In this document: in pieces, positions 5,877 through 6,588 of the stretch
How positions within the stretch are numbered: the stretch's first letter is position 1
Layout: every line of letters begins with the position of its first letter
Assembly: GCA_965652145.1 (NCBI GenBank)
Contig: CBFGTV010000117.1
Span: 1 to 6,588, forward strand
Length of the DNA: 6,588 nt
Source: CBFGTV01 sp965652145
GTDB lineage: Bacteria; Bacillota; Clostridia; Peptostreptococcales; Natronincolaceae
Reading direction: 5' to 3'
Position numbers and translations under genes: made by a program
Notes under the pieces: generated by a model
Seen by the model: only the letters and a program-made list of their open reading frames with translations
Databases searched by the model: none
Told to the model about the DNA's origin: nothing

Positions 5877-6240
5877 GGGGCTGTCTCTAAATGATTAATT
5901 TATCATTGGAAAAGGTAGCTCCTTTTTCATTTATTTAAGGAAAACACGACAAAAAGAGATTCAGAGAACCTCGATTTTGATTAATTATATAAGGGACTTT
6001 TACATCAAACAATGAAATACTCCACCTGTTATTATTTATTTTGTTATGTAATTTATATATCTTAAGCATAAAAGCATAAATTCCGTCTTAACATTCTTTT
6101 TCCTACGAGGTAAAAAACGTCTGAAGCCATAGTCTTCTTTTAATACACCAGAGGCTCCTTTCTATTTCAATAGAGCGATTTACCCTTAACTTTATCTTCA
6201 CTGATTATATTACTTAACGAATTTTCTCTTACCTTATAAA
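5877..6240 (-). mobile_element. Truncated IS1182-family insertion sequence, 3' end
   Basis: Read on the minus strand, a decayed transposase C-terminus (stop at 6036-6038) is followed by about 150 bp of AT-rich DNA and then GAGACAGCCCC, the minus-strand reading of GGGGCTGTCTC (5877-5887). A terminal inverted repeat of this form is common in IS1182-type elements. A weak stem-loop with T-tail (5910-5915 with 5921-5926) lies within it. The 5' part of the element is missing: recognisable homology fades by about 6240-6270, just before an IS3-type relic in the opposite orientation. No matching left-end repeat is visible to the right. Confidence 0.65.
6036..6240 (-). pseudogene. IS1182-family transposase, C-terminal fragment, frameshifted
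   Basis: On the minus strand the frame ending at TAA (6036-6038) reads GASGVLKEDYGFRRFLP, then RRKKNVKTEFMLLCLRY and INYITK. This is the conserved C-terminus of IS1182-type transposases (usually VEGAFGVLKEDYGFRRFL...KKNVKTEF). Just upstream, the neighbouring frame supplies LRVNRSIEIE, the expected preceding residues, so one extra base in the GAAAGG run (about 6155-6163) broke the gene. A second shift further upstream would join RENSLSNIISEDK to this. Everything earlier, including the catalytic DDE region, is missing or unrecognisable. The fragment cannot encode an active transposase. The upstream limit is approximate. Confidence 0.75.
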
Positions 6241-6295
6241 TTCTATAATACCATAGAGTGAGGGCACAAAATAAAAAATAAGTTATAATAAACAT

Positions 6296-6451
6296 ATGAA
6301 AAAGAGAAATCAATATACGCGAGAATTCAAAAGTAAAATATTGTTAAAAATTTTAGCAGAAGCCGCAAAAGAGCTAGAAGAATACGTTGATTTCTTAAAC
6401 AATTAGATTAATTATCTTCAAGTGTCAAAATCGATGATAAAATACCAATAA
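6296..6451 (+). pseudogene. IS3-family transposase relic: OrfA start fused to OrfB end
   Basis: An ATG at 6296 opens a 36-codon frame ending at TAG (6404-6406). Its start, MKKRNQYTREFKSKILLKIL, is the classic opening of an IS3 OrfA helix-turn-helix protein. It then passes directly into AKELEEYVDFLNN, which resembles the last part of OrfB (usually ELEEYIDFYNN-[KE]RI). Reading through the TAG, the same frame continues INYLQVSKSMIKYQ to a TAA at 6449-6451, matching in length the normal OrfB ending (INLKLKGLSPVxYR-like). An in-frame deletion has therefore removed most of both genes, including the DDE catalytic core, and a nonsense mutation followed. No ribosome binding site precedes the ATG. It is non-functional as a transposase. 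Confidence 0.6.
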
Positions 6452-6486
6452 ACAACGGTTGAAAATTCCCTCTAAAAAACGGTATA

Positions 6487-6588
6487 CTCTTTCCAACGGG
6501 GAGATTTATGGTACAGACAGCCATACTTGATCAATTACTACACCATTCAACAACCATCAATATCAAGGGAGACAGCTACAGAATCAAA
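6487..6588 (+). pseudogene. istB: IS21-family IstB ATPase, C-terminal fragment, cut by window edge
   Basis: From 6508 an open frame reads MVQTAILDQLLHHSTT then INIKGDSYRIK to the window end. This is the distinctive C-terminal region of IstB, the AAA+ helper ATPase of IS21 transposition (usually TAILDRLLHHSTTINIKGESYRLK). The preceding residues expected in IstB (FSxWGDIFGD) are only partly recognisable, in another frame, as SFQRGDLW at about 6488-6511, which suggests a frameshift. Further upstream, where the ATPase Walker motifs should be, there is IS3-type relic sequence instead. The 5' part is therefore lost and the gene is a relic. The remaining C-terminal residues and the IS end would lie to the right of the window. 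Confidence 0.7.

Overview
The window looks like a chromosomal segment from a low-GC Firmicute, most likely a member of the Clostridia. The reasons are AT-rich intergenic DNA, strong AAGGAG-type ribosome binding sites, a Gram-positive lipoprotein-type solute-binding protein, a CRISPR-like repeat of the clostridial 'CTACCTATAAGG' type, and transposase relics of families common in this group. The genus cannot be fixed from the sequence alone.

Layout. Positions 1-384 hold no protein gene. They carry what looks like the decayed trailer end of a CRISPR array (1-98), a strong bidirectional intrinsic terminator (168-212), a near-consensus sigma-A promoter (234-262) overlapped by an 11-bp inverted repeat (248-281), and a leader of about 115 nt. 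Positions 385-5071 are a complete five-gene branched-chain/hydrophobic amino acid (HAAT family) ABC importer in the order livJ-livH-livM-livG-livF. Close behind, at 5110-5592, is a small gene of the L-2-amino-thiazoline-4-carboxylic acid hydrolase family (PF14196 type), probably on the same transcript. Positions 5593-6588 hold no intact gene and are a graveyard of mobile elements: two facing 3' ends of an IS1182-like element (one with a frameshifted transposase C-terminus on the minus strand), a possible half of a group II intron domain V, an internally deleted IS3-type transposase relic, and the start of an IS21 istB C-terminal fragment that runs off the window.

How the genes work together. 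The lipoprotein LivJ would capture substrate outside the membrane and deliver it to the LivH-LivM channel, with LivG and LivF hydrolysing ATP inside. The cytosolic hydrolase-family protein at the end of the operon may act on the imported compound. That raises the possibility that this importer serves a thiazoline, carbamoyl-amino-acid or other modified amino acid rather than leucine, isoleucine or valine.

Points of most interest. (i) Both livH and livG lack a Shine-Dalgarno sequence at the usual place. Each has a strong one 36-49 nt upstream, with a potential hairpin between that would bring it to about 10 nt from the start codon. (ii) A stable hairpin without a U-tract separates livJ from the permease genes. 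(iii) The hydrolase-family gene is linked to the importer. (iv) The insertion-sequence relics begin about 10 bp after the operon's last stop codon.
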